DNA of 64,000 bases, from positions 62,001 through 126,000 of the forward strand of contig NZ_MIJZ01000012.1 in NCBI RefSeq assembly GCF_001730285.1. Direction: 5' to 3'. A program made the translations under genes and the position numbers. The stretch is from Enterococcus ureasiticus (GTDB taxonomy: Bacteria; Bacillota; Bacilli; Lactobacillales; Enterococcaceae). The notes below the pieces were generated by a model that was not told where the DNA came from, made no database searches, and saw only the letters and a list, made by a program, of their open reading frames with translations. This document shows, piece after piece, positions 62,981 through 64,000 of this stretch; positions within the stretch are counted from its first letter, which is position 1; each line of letters opens with the position of its first letter.

Positions 62981-63844
62981 CTAACCTATATGGATTGGAT
63001 TTTTCGCATTCATAAACAAGCCTATTTTATGCTTGACGATATCGTGACACGCTTCATTGGCCGGAATTACATTGTAGCGTAAGGATTTATTAACTGCTGT
63101 TTCTTGAAAGGATTCTTTCGCTTTTTTAGTCCAATTCACTAATAGTTCCGTACCAACATTGAATTTACGGATACCATTGTTGATTAATTCTGGATAATCT
63201 TCTTCTTTTACCCCTGTTCCGCCGTGGATGACAAGTGGAATGTCAACACGTGCATGAATTTCTTTTAATAATGGTATATTGACTTCTGTTTTTGATTTAA
63301 ATTGACCATGATTTGTTCCGATTGCAATCGCTAAAGCATCGATTCCTGTAGCTTGTACAAACGTAAGTGCATCTTCTGGTTTTGTGTAGACTTTGTCGTT
63401 CTCCTCTACGTGAATGCCTTCTTCAGTACCACCAATTGTTCCTAACTCACCTTCAACAGAAACACCATTTTTATGAGCATATTCCACCACAGCTTTTGTT
63501 TTTAAAATATTTTCTTTAAAAGGCAAATGAGAACCATCATACATGACCGATGTATAGCCAAGATCAATTGCTTCTTTGATGTCATCAAAATTTCTTGCAT
63601 GATCTAAATGAAGCACTGCATCAACCATTTCCTTTTCAGCCATAGTCTTAACGACAGAAACTAATACATCATAACCAATATATTTTGCTGTATCTACACT
63701 GGTTTGGATAATGATCGGAGCCCCCATTTCTTTGGCTGCTCGAATCATTTCTGGTAGCATTTCTAAATTGTGGGCGTTAAAAGCCCCTACGGTAAAGTTC
63801 AATTCTTCTGCTGTTTTTGTGACGTCTTTCAATGTTGTATACAT
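62981..63844 (-). CDS. Class II ketose-bisphosphate aldolase (GatY/KbaY/Fba-like)
   Basis: 287 residues. Zinc-binding motif VLHLDHARNF, then EGELGTIGGTEEG, AIGTNHGQF and VIHGGTGVKEEDY, and the closing-loop KFNVGTEL. This is the class II fructose/tagatose-bisphosphate aldolase family. Which ketose is used cannot be said; the small neighbouring genes hint at a sugar-catabolic operon rather than the central glycolytic enzyme. RBS AGGGGAG. Confidence 0.9.
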   Translation of the reverse strand: MYTTLKDVTKTAEELNFTVGAFNAHNLEMLPEMIRAAKEMGAPIIIQTSVDTAKYIGYDVLVSVVKTMAEKEMVDAVLHLDHARNFDDIKEAIDLGYTSVMYDGSHLPFKENILKTKAVVEYAHKNGVSVEGELGTIGGTEEGIHVEENDKVYTKPEDALTFVQATGIDALAIAIGTNHGQFKSKTEVNIPLLKEIHARVDIPLVIHGGTGVKEEDYPELINNGIRKFNVGTELLVNWTKKAKESFQETAVNKSLRYNVIPANEACHDIVKHKIGLFMNAKNPIHIG

Positions 63845-63867
63845 CTATTTCTCCCCTATCTATCGAT

Positions 63868-64000
63868 TTATTGACCGCTAATTGTAACTTTTTTAGCGAT
63901 TTGTCTCATGTCATCCATCTTGTTCATCCATTGCTCAATACCAGCATCATCACCGCTTCTTGCAGCCTCCGCTCGTTTTTGATTGTACAAACTCATCAAT
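63868..64000 (-). CDS. Partial gene upstream of the aldolase (only C-terminus in window)
   Basis: Open minus-strand frame running in from the edge and ending at TAA 63868-63870. The readable tail includes RAEAARSGDDAGIEQWMNKM and ends KKVTISGQ. About 43 residues, helical and charged. I do not recognise the family. Stop is 24 bases before the aldolase start, so it belongs to the same operon. Confidence 0.7.
   Translation of the reverse strand, partial: LMSLYNQKRAEAARSGDDAGIEQWMNKMDDMRQIAKKVTISGQ

Overview
The window is AT-rich, low-GC Gram-positive chromosome and fits Enterococcus best. The grounds are a folC/valS/tpx neighbourhood, a T-box on valS, an EzrA-NifZ-ThiI block, a chitin-active AA10 LPMO plus GH18 chitinase pair of the E. 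faecalis type, a LevR/sigma-54-controlled D-glucosaminate PTS operon, and several LPXTG proteins. Species cannot be decided by reading. No tRNA, rRNA, CRISPR array, prophage or IS transposase was found.

Layout. 1-12.9 kb: partial folC, then an accessory block (YfhO membrane protein, VTT protein, YehR-like lipoprotein, 15-repeat BspA-like surface protein), then valS with its T-box, tpx and rex. 13-19.8 kb: housekeeping genes thiI, nifZ, ezrA, a HAD phosphatase and aspartokinase. 19.8-27.3 kb: a surface-polymer group (processive GT2, UDP-GlcNAc 2-epimerase, MSCRAMM-like LPXTG protein) and four metabolic genes. 27.5-30.5 kb: a peptide-regulator-like HTH/TPR gene with a divergent 20-codon ORF, then the LPMO-chitinase operon with a cre site.

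30.5-48.7 kb is the most unusual part. Two similar serine recombinases face outward and enclose (a) a class II lanthipeptide locus: a precursor with an 11-serine tract and seven cysteines, LanM, and a LanT with C39 peptidase; (b) directly upstream of it, a roughly 1,000-residue secreted protein of Cna_B/SpaA repeats without a sortase signal; (c) a divergent Rgg-like regulator with an 11-codon hydrophobic ORF (MIQLFIWFITY) in the shared intergenic region, a layout like ropB/SIP/speB of Streptococcus pyogenes; and (d) a SipW/TasA-type matrix operon (ER-type signal peptidase, three TasA/BsaA-like proteins, an LPXTG protein, a VWA protein). No LanFEG or LanI immunity gene, two-component system, or sortase is visible. 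I infer a quorum-controlled surface/matrix island that makes a modified Ser/Cys-rich peptide.

48.8-64 kb: a paired SMR efflux system, pepC, a GntR regulator with a PH-domain membrane protein, the dga-type operon (EIIABCD, ammonia-lyase, KDGP aldolase) with a convincing -24/-12 promoter and its LevR-type activator, a GNAT acetyltransferase, a P-loop kinase-like protein, a class II aldolase and a partial gene at the edge. A family of about 121-bp intergenic repeats occurs at four places (two as tandem pairs), abutting either a Shine-Dalgarno site or a stop codon.
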